Assembly (NCBI GenBank): GCA_035772405.1
Contig: JAYKKM010000149.1
Coordinates: forward strand, 3,738,501-3,802,500
DNA length: 64,000 bases
From: Chrysogorgia sp. JL179-B06
Lineage: Eukaryota > Cnidaria > Anthozoa > Scleralcyonacea > Chrysogorgiidae
Reading direction: 5' to 3'
Each line of letters starts with the position of its first letter. Positions within the stretch are counted from its first letter, which is position 1. The notes under the pieces were generated by a model. That model worked only from the letters and a program-made list of their open reading frames with translations. It searched no databases and was not told the origin of the DNA. Below are positions 35,521 through 45,210 of the stretch, in pieces. Both the position numbers and the translations under genes were made by a program.

Positions 35521-35594
35521 GTCTCAGTGGCGCAATGGGTTAGCGTGTTCTACTGTTAACCGAAAAGTTGGTTGTTCGAATCCACCCAGTGACG
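35521..35594 (+). tRNA. tRNA-Asn(GTT), degenerate
   Basis: GTCTCAG acceptor and TTCTACTG anticodon-stem changes. Confidence 0.5.
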
Positions 35595-35717
35595 TTTCAT
35601 TAAAATAAAACATTACTAGGGATAAAATTATTATGATCAACGGTACATGGTTTTTTCAGCGAAAAATAATTGATGGTCGCTATTATATGAAATATCCACA
35701 AGAACAACGTTTAATAA

Positions 35718-35755
35718 AATTGCACGGGAATCGAACCCGTGATCTCTCGCACCCT
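35718..35755 (-). pseudogene. tRNA-Pro fragment
   Basis: TTGCACGGGAATCGAACCCG then CACCCTTACG; acceptor end and 5' half missing. Last recognisable tRNA of the left array. Confidence 0.75.
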
Positions 35756-35844
35756 TACGTTTGACAAAGTAAAATTTGTAAAATATTACTTCGAACTCTG
35801 ACATAGCAAATCTTCATCTGAAAATGATTTCATATGTTTATAGA

Positions 35845-36230
35845 CTAATAACACTAAATATCCCACAAGTCAAGACCTTAACACTCCAAATTAGTTTCTA
35901 TTGCAGATCTCCAAGAACATATAATTGCTTACCACCAAATTTACGCCAATCAACCATCTCTATCGGACAGTTTAAACATAATCTTCTAATCTATTACCAG
36001 AACCTTGTAGAAACAATCTATGACATTGATGTCCCACAATCATTTAAAACGGTCTGTGTAAAATGTCATTCATGTCGTCCCTTGTCTAGTCTTTCTGTAA
36101 AACTGTGTTGTCAGTAATTTGTAAATTCTTGTTGTATTTGTCATGTTACGGTTACCCGTAATGGAGCAAAAGCTCTGTGGGACTAACCTGTCACTTGTGA
36201 CAAAGATTGTAAATAAAAAATAAAAATGAC
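35845..36230 (+). mobile_element. LINE 3' end, 5'-truncated
   Basis: The array sequence CATATGTTTATAGAC is cut and followed by a frame containing RSPRTYNCLPPNLRQST, ISIGQFKHNLLIYYQ and a C..CHSC motif. This is the C-terminal tail type of LINE RT proteins (RS.R.YN.LP..LR.S....FK..L..Y). It ends GTAAATAAAAAATAAAAA. The tRNA array does not resume on the same strand after it. Confidence 0.65.
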
Positions 36231-36232
36231 AG

Positions 36233-36321
36233 AATACAACAATACAAGAATTTCTATTATTTTAGAAGTACTGTATCACGCAGTACTTCTAAACTAATAG
36301 AAATGTTTGTATTGTTGTATT
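36233..36321. repeat. Foldback inverted repeat
   Basis: Arm AATACAACAATACAAGAATT...AGAAGTACTG pairs with CAGTACTTCT...GTTGTATT; about 40-nt arms, 7-nt loop. Confidence 0.85.
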
Positions 36322-36434
36322 TTTGTCCTTATTATACCCTCGCAAAGTGCATCGTCCAATGAAACATCTACATAAGCTATGACGTTCCAGTCCAATATTT
36401 GCGCTCTGGCTATACTCTGGTCAGCTACACACTG

Positions 36435-37136
36435 GTACCCAGGGTTTTCAACACACCATCATGGACTCGCCGAGCAAAAACTCTGGTTGCGGCCGATCAC
36501 GTGACATGCCGTCACATTCTACATCATGGGAGAGGTGGTAAGTTTTGTTAAGCTCCGATAACCTGCGATTTGAGTTCAGGTAATGTGGAATCAGTGGAAA
36601 GAATCGAAGTGCTTTGCTTTAATTCTTCAGAGTTTACTGCATCTCTTAGTGCACACGAAGGTGGTTTGGCTCTCGCAAACCAGCGTCTTGAACTTTGTGA
36701 AATTATTTAATCTTCTTTCACACGGCCTGCATGCAGATGAAACGAGGGAGAACATCATCGCATGGAAGTCTTCCTCCGTAAAGCATTTTGGCCGAAGCAA
36801 GCAGTTGAAGAATCGCCTTGTACAGGTTTTTGAGATACTTTACATCACCAACACTGCGACAAAGTCGGCAAGTATTAGACGGTGCATTAGCCGATTTGTA
36901 GAACTTCTTCGGGGTTTCCTTAACATTTGGATTCGACATGATCTTCTGAAACCTACAAGTTCGTTTGCCTTTTGTTCGTTTTCGTTTTGACAGTTATTGT
37001 CCAAGGATAAAAAAGTTGCAAGAGTACTTTTGTCGTCCCTCCCTAAGCGCTTATCAAAACGCTAATTGAAACCCCCAATTTTTAGGGGGCACGTGACCAG
37101 CCTCGCGGGTTGAAAACCCTGGGTACGAGGTTGGTA
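36435..37136 (-). mobile_element. TIR element carrying a ZAD-like zinc finger
   Basis: Ends are GTACCCAGGGTTTTCAAC and its exact complement GTTGAAAACCCTGGGTAC. The element is about 700 bp. No target-site duplication could be fixed. It contains one short minus-strand reading frame. Confidence 0.6.
36600..36939 (-). pseudogene. ZAD-like zinc-finger protein fragment
   Basis: From ATG 36939: MSNPNVKETPKKFYKSANAP, then CRLC at residues 24-27 and a stretch of about 40 residues. A 4-base duplication (TGCATGCA) near 36725 shifts the frame; on the other side of it the next frame has CRPCERRLNNFTKF. CxxC plus CxxC at this distance is the layout of ZAD (zinc-finger-associated) domains, usually protein-protein modules at the N-terminus of zinc-finger proteins. 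The family assignment is tentative. Confidence 0.45.
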
Positions 37137-37304
37137 TCGGATTCTTCTGCGCCTGATATAGAAAATATTTCAATATCGAATTTCAATATTGAATATCATA
37201 TTGAATTATTGCCTTAAATACTTTGCCATATAAGGTTTACATCAACCCAATAAGTGGTAATATAGTGCCATGGTTGATGCAACATTTTCCTACGGAATGT
37301 AAAT

Positions 37305-40112
37305 TTGTTAAAGAACACTGGGTATTACAAGAAATATTTTATTAACGGAATAAAATGTACTCTTTTTAGCAATCAGAAGAGACTCTTGCCATCTCTATGG
37401 CAAAACTGTAATGTCCAGAAGGTAGAAATGCTACCATATGATATTGATGGTGATTGTATCTACGAACTGAACTATGATGCTGCAAACATGATGGGAACCA
37501 GTAAATATGGAAGACCGTGGAGGGTTTGGCACTCTTCGAGAAGGAGTGGTTTTGATGGAGTAAGAAGGGTGACAACATGTGGAGGAACATATGAATGTCA
37601 TAACAGCAGATGCCCATACTTGCACTCATATTCGAAGAAAAATAAAGTTCAATTTAGAACAATGTCAGCACAAATCGCCGCTTGTGCCTGTTGTGGTTAC
37701 CAAGCAGTCCCAGCACCTTGTGATGCGAAAAAAATATGGAAGTTCAATGGTGGTACTCTTCTAGTTTATCATTGTGGGAAACATTCATGTGTAGCCAAGA
37801 AGCCTAGTGCCGACGTAACTAAAGAAGCTGTCAGTTTTTTTCACCAGAACACATGTGCCAAACCACACAGTTTCCGTATGAACGACTGAGGGGGATGCTG
37901 AAGGAGGGGAGGAGTCTAGAAGAATTTATGATGAGGCTAAGGGTATGGTAAACCTAAAGAAAATACAAAACATAAAGCAAAAGGTGATCCAGCAAGAGAA
38001 TCCTGCTGGACATTCCTTTGATGCTCTTGCTAAAATTAAAGAGTCCAGTGATCTAATCGATAAATACCTTCTGTGGAGTGTAAAGGATGGCAGAGTGGCA
38101 GATATGACGGCAGTATTTCGTTCAAGCGAGGAACGCATAGAGATTGCCACACAAATGCAGAGTTACCTGATATGATAGAAAGATCGAAGTCTTGCGAGCT
38201 CCATTTCTATGACTGTGCGCACAGAGTGAGTAAGGCTAATTGGAGCCCAAAGTCCAGAAAAGAGTTCATAACAATGGTCCACAATATCTATACTGCCGAC
38301 ACTCCAGGAGCTTATGAAGCAAGGCGACGGGTGCTCTTGGATTGGGCAGTTAAACCGAAGCGGAGCCATGCCAAACCTTGGTTCAACAATTTCTGGCACG
38401 CGAGACGGTAAGTTGATGGAAATGTATGAATTGTATGACATTTAATTTTAATTCCTTATTCTTACGGGAAAAAATGGTCCGTTGTCGTTCCATAACGGCC
38501 TTCGCTATTAGTATGTACGCATGCAACTTCACAATTTTTTTATTTTGTTAATATGTTGAAATAGATTCCACGTATTTCGCGCATTCAAAAGTTCTACTGC
38601 ACCAAACACTAATATGGCGAAGTGGGTCACTCTAGAAATGCCACACGGGGTGCCAAGAACGACAGTCTTGCCAGTGTAGCAGAGGACCACGTCGTGGAAA
38701 GTGCTTTACTGAAGGCAAAACTTGAAAGGTATTAACATTACATTATTCAACATTTGTTCCATAATAATTTTCTCTAAAAACAACTTAAAACTTAATATCA
38801 AAGTTTTGAAACTTGGCGTGGTTATTCACATTGAAATAATAATATTTACTGAGTTTTCGTCCCGTAAAGTTAAAACTTGTTTCAACATGTTTCAACAATT
38901 GGTTCATTGTCATTTTTTATAGTTACGAAAATGGGAGTTATGCTGGTGGCAGGTTTGCTGTGCAGAAGAGAAAGGATGACATTTCTTTAAGGAGGCAGTT
39001 GGACAGGGCAAGTCAGTTTGCTAAGGACCTGACAGATGGTGTAGTTTCTGTTGATGATTACAATGTTAGGCCATATGTCAAAGAGACGTCTCGGCATCGT
39101 GCAAGGTCAAGTGACCTTAATACAAGTAGTTCTTCAGAAGACGACGCCACTTTTTCTCAGCATAAGAACGCAAAGAGGGCTTTCCGCAAACGGACGACCA
39201 GGAGTAAGAACTTTAAAGAATCCCTGAAACTTGCAAAACGGACAAAAATGGAATTAGTAAAGATTCATCATGTTAATCAAAGCAAGAACATTTTTGAGAT
39301 CGACCAACATGGCAAGCACCGGCTTGTAGAAATTGCCGAAACTGTGTCATGTAACTGCTCTTTTGCTTCAAAAAGAGACTTGTGTCTACATGTAATATGG
39401 GTGATGATGAACATTGTTAAAATCAACGAAAATGGCGAATTGCTGCACCAGAAATCGCATTCGAAGGACATTGTTCGTAAATTGTTCCGAACTTTGGTAA
39501 ACAGCAATCCAAGCACAACTACTTCTACTTTGCCAGATGAAAGTCGGCGTGGTTACCTGGATGGTACTGCAGGTCACCAACACCAAGCCTCCACTTCTTC
39601 CCAGACCACCCCAAGACCACTTCCAATATGAATTCAGTACAGCCACCTCCACCGTTGTCCGGCAATGCTCGCATAAGTACATCGAGCACCACAAATCTAC
39701 ATCTCCAAGGTTGCTTGGATGGCATGCTGCAGGCTACCAACACCAAGCCTCCACTTCTTCCCAGACCACCCCAAGACTAACGCAGTTGCTACAACCTTCC
39801 AATCCGAATACAAAACCACCATGGTATAACAACAATCCATTCACGTTGCATCCCCTTAACAACCGTATTAAAAAATGCACTGGCTGCCCCTTTGAGTTTC
39901 GAGATCCCCTTGGTCAACTTTTTCTGGGTGTTGTGCTGCAACACAAAGAAAGGGATGTATATACCAAGGACAGATATTACCATTGCAACCTTAGATGCAT
40001 CCAACCGCGACACCCATACTTCAGGGCTTCATTAGTTCAACTCCATCCAGATCTGTTGCTGTCGGAGTTTCAGATAAATTCGCTTGCACAGGAAATCGGA
40101 CTGGTACTGTAA
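37305..40112 (+). pseudogene. SWIM zinc-finger gene, intron-containing, probably decayed
   Basis: Exon-like blocks: 37305-37889 (194 residues) with a C/H zinc-binding segment (CACCGYQ...KKIWKF...YHCGKHSC), similar to the WRKY/GCM1-type fingers of MULE-like transposases; 37890-38406 (KSREFITMVHNIYT-like region), ending CGAGACG|GTAAGT, a good donor site; 38577-38709, ending AAAG|GTATTA; and 38924-39631 after TTTTTTATAG. The last block holds a SWIM finger CNCSFASKRDLCLHVIW (CxC...CxH, about residues 134-150), then a tail in another frame (39700-40112, RIKKCTGCPFEFRDP). Frames change at about 37890, 38170, 38627 and 39600, so either splicing is more complex or it is a pseudogene. The tail contains a direct duplication (QHQASTSSQTTPR twice). 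Confidence 0.5.
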
Positions 40113-40934
40113 TTGCGATGACTTTTGCGTCTTTCCGCAAACCGTCTTCCTGCTAACGCTTAAAGGTTACGTTAAAATTAACTTTGAGTTTTAACTTTGA
40201 GTTTAGGGTTGAAATTACATTTTAAATCACGGGCTGTAGAATAATAACTGCAATTAGTCTACGAGTAGAAAGTAGTTTCAATATATATTTATACAACGTT
40301 TGTCTTTAATGCTCTTGCTTATAATTATATAATATAGATTACTGTAAAGATTTATTGATTTAGTCGGTTATCAATCGTTATGACTTTCTCTCTTTCTTTT
40401 CTGGTAAGTGAATCTGAAAAAGGAACTCAGTTGAAAGGAACTCAAGGAACTCGTTGTACATCGCTTTTCCACCCTCTAATCTTAGGGAACTTAGGGAAAT
40501 TGTACTTAACCTACAGTCCGTGTTTCTCATGTAGTTCGTGCATTATATTACTTGCGAGTTACGATTGTAGTCATGTAGTCTGAATTTTATATTAATTTAA
40601 AGTGTCTATGAAATGAAAATTCCCTCCACTTTTTTTATAATTGTATTTGAAATAACACTTCAAATAGTGAAAAATGGCTTTTACATGTTTTTCATATGCT
40701 ATCCCATTCTTGAATTAATACGCTTTATATCATTTGAGCTGTGACGTCACAAGATGGACACAGCATTACAACAAAATTTAAAATCAGGCATATCTTCAGA
40801 ACCTGTCGTCAATTTAATGTAAAAACGGTTGTTTAGATAGAAACCATGTTTAAAAACCATGAACATTTTGACCATGTTTCCAACCCGAGTCCTGGCTCGA
40901 GTGCTGGCTCGAGTCCTGGCTCGAGTAATAGTAT
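40113..40934. other. Spacer without recognised genes
   Basis: AT-rich DNA. 40610-40660 (GTCTATGAAATGAAAATTCC) looks like a MITE end. 40887-40926 holds about three 12-bp repeats of the CTGGCTCGAGT type. Nothing else recognisable. Confidence 0.4.
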
Positions 40935-41085
40935 ATCTCCACAGAGACTGCTTGCCAAGTTGATTATATCATATTATGTAAGGGTGGTAGATAAACATAT
41001 GACATCATTTTCAGATGAAGATTTGCTATGTGAGAGTTCGAAGTAATATTTTAGAAATTTGACTTTGTCAAACGGCTGTATATGT

Positions 41086-41157
41086 GGCTTGCTGGTCTAG
41101 TGGTATGATTCTCGCTTTGGGTGGGAGAGGTCACGGGTTCGATTCCCGTGGAAGCCC
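41086..41157 (+). tRNA. tRNA-Pro(TGG)
   Basis: 72 nt; anticodon loop TTTGGGT; stem CTCGC/GGGAG has one mismatch and the acceptor ends GGAAGCC. Confidence 0.7.
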
Positions 41158-41362
41158 TTTTTCCAACATCATTATAGTTTTTTATTAAACGTTGTTCTTG
41201 CCGATATTTCAAATAATAACGACCATCAATTATTTTACGCTGTTTCGGGAAGCTCGATTTTTAAATATTTTGTGCGACATATAAGAATTTACCAAAAATA
41301 TATAAAAAAACATCAACAGTTGATCATAATAATTTTACCCTAATAATATTATATTAATAAAA

Positions 41363-41443
41363 CGTCACTGGGTGGATTCGAACCACAAATCTTTCGGTTA
41401 ACAGCCGAACGCGCGGTCACGGGTTCGATTCCCGTGCAAGCCC
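41363..41443. pseudogene. Chimeric tRNA-Asn(-)/tRNA-Pro(+) fusion
   Basis: A minus-strand tRNA-Asn runs from its 3' end to the D-stem/anticodon boundary (GCCGAACGCGC), then continues directly into the 3' half of a plus-strand tRNA-Pro (GGTCACGGGTTCGATTCCCG...CAAGCCC). About 400 bp of spacer and two half-tRNAs are deleted. Confidence 0.85.
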
Positions 41444-41650
41444 TTTTTCCAACATCATTATTAATTTTTATTAAACGATGTTCTTGCAGATATTTCAAAT
41501 AATAACGACCATCAATTATTTTACGATGTTTCGGGAACCTCGATTTTTAAATATTTTGTGTGACCTATAAGAATTTACCAAAAAAATATAAAGAAACATC
41601 AACCGTTGATCATAATAATTTTACCCTAATAATGTTCTATTTTAATAAAA

Positions 41651-41667
41651 AGTCACTGGGTGGATTC

Positions 41668-41707
<40 letters not shown>

Positions 41708-41724
41708 CATTGCGCCACAGATAC
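41651..41724 (-). tRNA. tRNA-Asn(GTT)
   Basis: Full length; acceptor 5' strand GTATCTG; discriminator T. Confidence 0.7.
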
Positions 41725-42028
41725 TGCTTGCAATTTATGTAAGGGTGGTATATAAACATATGACATCATTTTCATATGAAGATTTGCTATGTGAGAGATC
41801 GAAGTAATATTTTAGAAATTTTACTTAACATCATTATAAATTTTAATTTAACGTTGTTCTTGTGTATATTTCAAATAATAACGACCATCAATTATTTTAC
41901 GATGTTTCGGGAATCTCGATTTTTAAATATTTTGTGTGACATATAAGAATTTACTAAAAAAATATAAAAAAAACATTTACCGCTGATCATAATAATTTTA
42001 AATCCTAGTAGTGTTTTATTTTATAAAG

Positions 42029-42102
42029 CGTCGCTGGGTGGATTCGAACCACCAACCTTTCGGTTAACACTCGAACGCGCTAACCCATTGCGCCACAGAC
42101 AC
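42029..42102 (-). tRNA. tRNA-Asn(GTT)
   Basis: Full length; acceptor GTGTCTG/CAGCGAC and anticodon stem TTCGA with loop GTGTTAA. Confidence 0.65.
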
Positions 42103-42239
42103 TGCTTGCAAAGTTGATTATATCATATTATGTAAGGGTGGTATATAAACATATGACATCATTTTCAGATGACGATTTGCTATGTCAGAGTTCGAAGTAA
42201 TATTTTACAAATTTTACTTTGTCAAACGGCTGCATATGC

Positions 42240-42311
42240 GGCTTGCTGGTCTAGTGGTATAATTCTCGCTTTGGGTGCGAGAGGTCACGGGTTCGATTCC
42301 CGTGCCATCCC
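42240..42311 (+). tRNA. tRNA-Pro(TGG)
   Basis: Anticodon and T arms intact, but acceptor GGCTTGC/GCCATCC pairs badly. Confidence 0.6.
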
Positions 42312-42518
42312 TTTTTCCAACATCATTATAAATTTTAATTAAACGTTGTTCTTGTGGATATTTCAAATAATAACGACCATCAATTCTTTTTCGATGGCTG
42401 GGGAAGCTCGATTTAAAATATTATGTGCGACATATAAGTATTTACCAAGAAAATATAAATAAACATCTACCGTTGATCATAATAATTTTATCCCTAATGA
42501 TGTTCTATTGTAATAAAA

Positions 42519-42572
42519 CGTCCCTGGGTGGATTCGAACCACCAACCTTTCGGTTTATTGCGCCACAGAGAC
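42519..42572 (-). pseudogene. tRNA-Asn pseudogene, 54 nt
   Basis: Same D-arm deletion and CAGGGAC acceptor as 8335-8388 in the left arm. Confidence 0.85.
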
Positions 42573-42713
42573 TGCTACCAAAGTTGATTATATCATATTA
42601 TGTAAGGATGGTATATAAACATATGACATCATTTTCAGATGACGATTCGCTATGTCAGAGTTCGAAGTAATATTTTAGAAATTTTACTTTGTCAAACGGC
42701 TTATAAAGGCAAT

Positions 42714-42785
42714 GTCTTGCTGGTCTAGTGGTATGATTCTCGCTTTGGGTGAGAGAGGTCGCTGGTTCGATTCCTGTACAAGCCC
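42714..42785 (+). tRNA. tRNA-Pro(TGG), degenerate
   Basis: GTCTTGC acceptor and T stem GCTGG/CCTGT are altered; mirror of 8120-8192. Confidence 0.5.
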
Positions 42786-42943
42786 TTTTTCCAACATCAT
42801 TGTTAATTTTTATTAAACGTTGTTCTTGAGGATATTTCAAATAATAACGACCATCAATTATTTTGCTTTAATGTTTCGGGAAGCTCGATTTAAAATATTA
42901 TGTGCGACATATAAGAATTTACCAAAAAATATAAGGGTGTATT

Positions 42944-44878
42944 ATAATTAGAAGAAACAGTACAGTGGAATTACCAAGCATGAAACATCGGAAAGCCATA
43001 TTAATGGCAAGATTGCTTAAGTCGTCTTCTTGCAAGGAAGATCAATCAAGTCATGTCTGGAGCAACAAGAAAAAGACCAGATTCTACTCAGGAAGAAAAG
43101 AATTGTCTCAAATCGCAACATCATGAAACGCATTGTCGACACAGTTATGCCTTTCTTGGAAAGCAAGGACTTGCTTTCAGAGGGCACCGAGAGTTAGTTG
43201 ATCAGCCTGAAGATAAATAAAGGAACGTACGATGTTACAATCGATAACCATTTAGAAAAGGTTAGAGAGCAACAAGTATTGTTAAAAGGAAGAGGCGATG
43301 GGAAAAGAGGTGCCAAAGGACGGGGTTCAAAGCTTACTTTCCTTAGCAATGATACACAGAATAACATGATCAACATCATTGGTGAAGAAATCTCTTCAGA
43401 AATCGTGAAAGAAATTCGTGATTGCAGAGCATGGGCATTAATAGCAGACACCTCACCGGACATAAGTCATCACAAGCAGCTAAGTATTTGAGCAAGAATC
43501 GTAAATCGTACTAAAAAATGCTCAGCGCACTTACAGTCCTGTAAAAGAGCTTCGGGTACAACTGCAATGGAAATGAACAATGAAATTTCAGCAACACTTG
43601 CGTCGAAATCCGTGTCCTTTGAAAAACTGGTGGCACAAACATACGATGGTTCCTCAAATATGAGTGGCTGCTACAACGGTTTGCAAGTAATTATCAAAGA
43701 AAAAGTTGGAGACCGCGTCGTTTTTGTTCATTGCATGTTATGCCCATGCACTCAATCTGGTCTTGTCGGACTCAGCAGGTGTTGCTGTTCCCTGTACGTT
43801 CTCTTCAGCAAGTCGTAGAGAATCCATGTTCGAGGCTGCTCAACAAAAATAGTTCTCTCGAGAGACTGAATACTGTTCGTTGGAATGCACGTGAGTTTAG
43901 TCTGAAGGTCGCGTTACGAATGCATTTTAAATGTCCTGGAAACCTTTTCATCGAACATTTAATTTCAAGGAAATCAACGGCATACTGCAGCTGGATTATT
44001 GACACAGCTTCAAACAAAGCAATTTTTGACTACCGCCTACCTTTTCCGAGAAATATTTGCAATCACTGGCCCGTTGAGCCGATACTCTCAAAGCGTCGAC
44101 GTAGATTTCGGGAAAGCGCTCGGTATGATAGACAGCACGATTGCTCAGCTCAACAAATTGCGTGGGGAACCTGCAGAGCGAATCAGAGAGTGTTGTTTGG
44201 CAACAAACAATATTCAAACGCCGAAGATGGATGGATGGTGAAAATGCTGAAGATGAACCTGCTGAAACACCAGAAGATCATTGCAAACGTGACACGTTTA
44301 ATGTTGGTGTCGACACGGTCTTGAACTCCATGAAGAATCGGTTTGAGAAGAACCAGCCGTTGCTCAGCTAATTTTCCTTGTTTGTCCCAAGTCGCTTCCC
44401 CGAGCTTGTGAAGAATTTCAAAACCGCTCACGATCTGCAAGCATGCCTCAACACCTTTTGCGGAACATATAATTTAGGCGCATTTAGATGTGCTGACGAA
44501 CTGTTTAATTTCGCTCGGTCTTTCAAGAAAGTTCGACTGCACGACAATTTCTAAGCCCGATGACGAAGAAATAGAGGATGATAATGATGACGATGATTGT
44601 GATGATTTCCAGCAGACAGTTATGACAGATGGCAAACGGATTGACAACAGTGATGGCACTAAAACCGAAAAGCAAACGAAGAAGAAAGTCCCATCCTTCA
44701 CAGAAACTCTCGAAGTTCTTTGTCACCCAGATTATAGTTTGGTTTATGCGTATCCAACACTTTGTCGAGTTTATGCTATCGCTGTGGCCATCATTCTCTG
44801 CACTCAAGAGGATGAAGACTCGTATTCGTTCGTCTATGATGCAGGAGAGACTCTTTACTTGCAATGGTAATAGAGCGT
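42944..44878 (+). pseudogene. hAT-type transposase remnant (DUF4371/ZMYM1-like), right copy
   Basis: Frames in order: FRGHRE near 43180; NDTQNNMINIIGEEISSEIV and WALIADTSPDISHHKQLSI (43350-43490); FEKLVAQTYDGSSNMSGCYN near 43620-43680 (the GYDGAANMSG motif of hAT proteins); VHCMLCPCTQS with a frameshift; SLERLNTVRWNAREFSLKVA; and an acidic tail ending at 44871. It is more complete than the left copy but has frameshifts near 43200, 43495 and 43730. It cannot make a transposase. Confidence 0.8.
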
Positions 44879-45210
44879 AAAATTTTGCTGTCACTCGATA
44901 AAGATTTGTATGGAGGGATTTCCTCCGAACTGACAAAAGCTCTCATTTAGAGTTACGTTGACGTTGTTGTAAGATACGTATATGTCTAAACTCTTGCATA
45001 TATAGACAATCGTATACTGATGAAAATGCAGTTGTAGTGTTGTCTGTTAGCAAAATTAGTATTATTACGTAAAAATTTATATATATTGTATATATTTGTT
45101 ACAAAATATATATTTGTTATAAATTGTATATATTGTAACAAAACCTGACTAACACGACTAGATTCGTATCACAAAAGTGCAGAACCATTTTTAGTTCAGA
45201 AAAAAGCCGA

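Larger units (their letters stand above)
8100..35844. repeat. tRNA-Asn / tRNA-Pro satellite array
   Basis: About 27.7 kb in which tRNA-Asn (plus strand) alternates with tRNA-Pro (minus strand), roughly one pair per 420-510 bp. Pro-to-Asn spacers (about 145 bp) are divergent and hold a conserved AT-rich block (CATAATATGATATAATCAAC just before tRNA-Asn). Asn-to-Pro spacers (about 210 bp) are convergent and hold the conserved GATCAACGGT and TCGAGCTTCCCGA blocks. Most tRNA-Asn copies end GACG followed by TTTT, and most tRNA-Pro copies are followed by TTTTT on their own strand, both good polymerase III terminators. Members differ by point changes, deletions and arm losses. Short open frames such as LGGFEPPTFRLTAERANPLR and CTGIEPVTSRTQSENHTTRP are tRNAs read in frame and are not proteins. 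Confidence 0.95.
40935..42935. repeat. tRNA array, inverted segment
   Basis: The same unit as in 8.1-35.8 kb but with tRNA-Asn on the minus and tRNA-Pro on the plus strand, ending at the same hAT junction (CCAAAAAATATAAGGGTGTA). The first piece, 40939-40948, is only the 5' end of a tRNA-Asn. Confidence 0.9.
42340..45195. repeat. Right arm of large inverted repeat
   Basis: Reverse-complement counterpart of about 5722-8560. The order of hAT remnant, junction, tRNA-Pro and the same 54-nt tRNA-Asn is mirrored. The outer edge is near the sequence GTGCAGAACCATT. Confidence 0.85.

Noticed and set aside
8100..35844. CRISPR array, suggested by regularly spaced repeats
   Set aside because: The repeats are complete tRNA genes with conserved, not unique, spacers in a eukaryotic context; no cas-like genes.
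44523..44936. 137-residue minus-strand frame opposite the right hAT copy
   Set aside because: Antisense of the hAT C-terminal region; no independent features.
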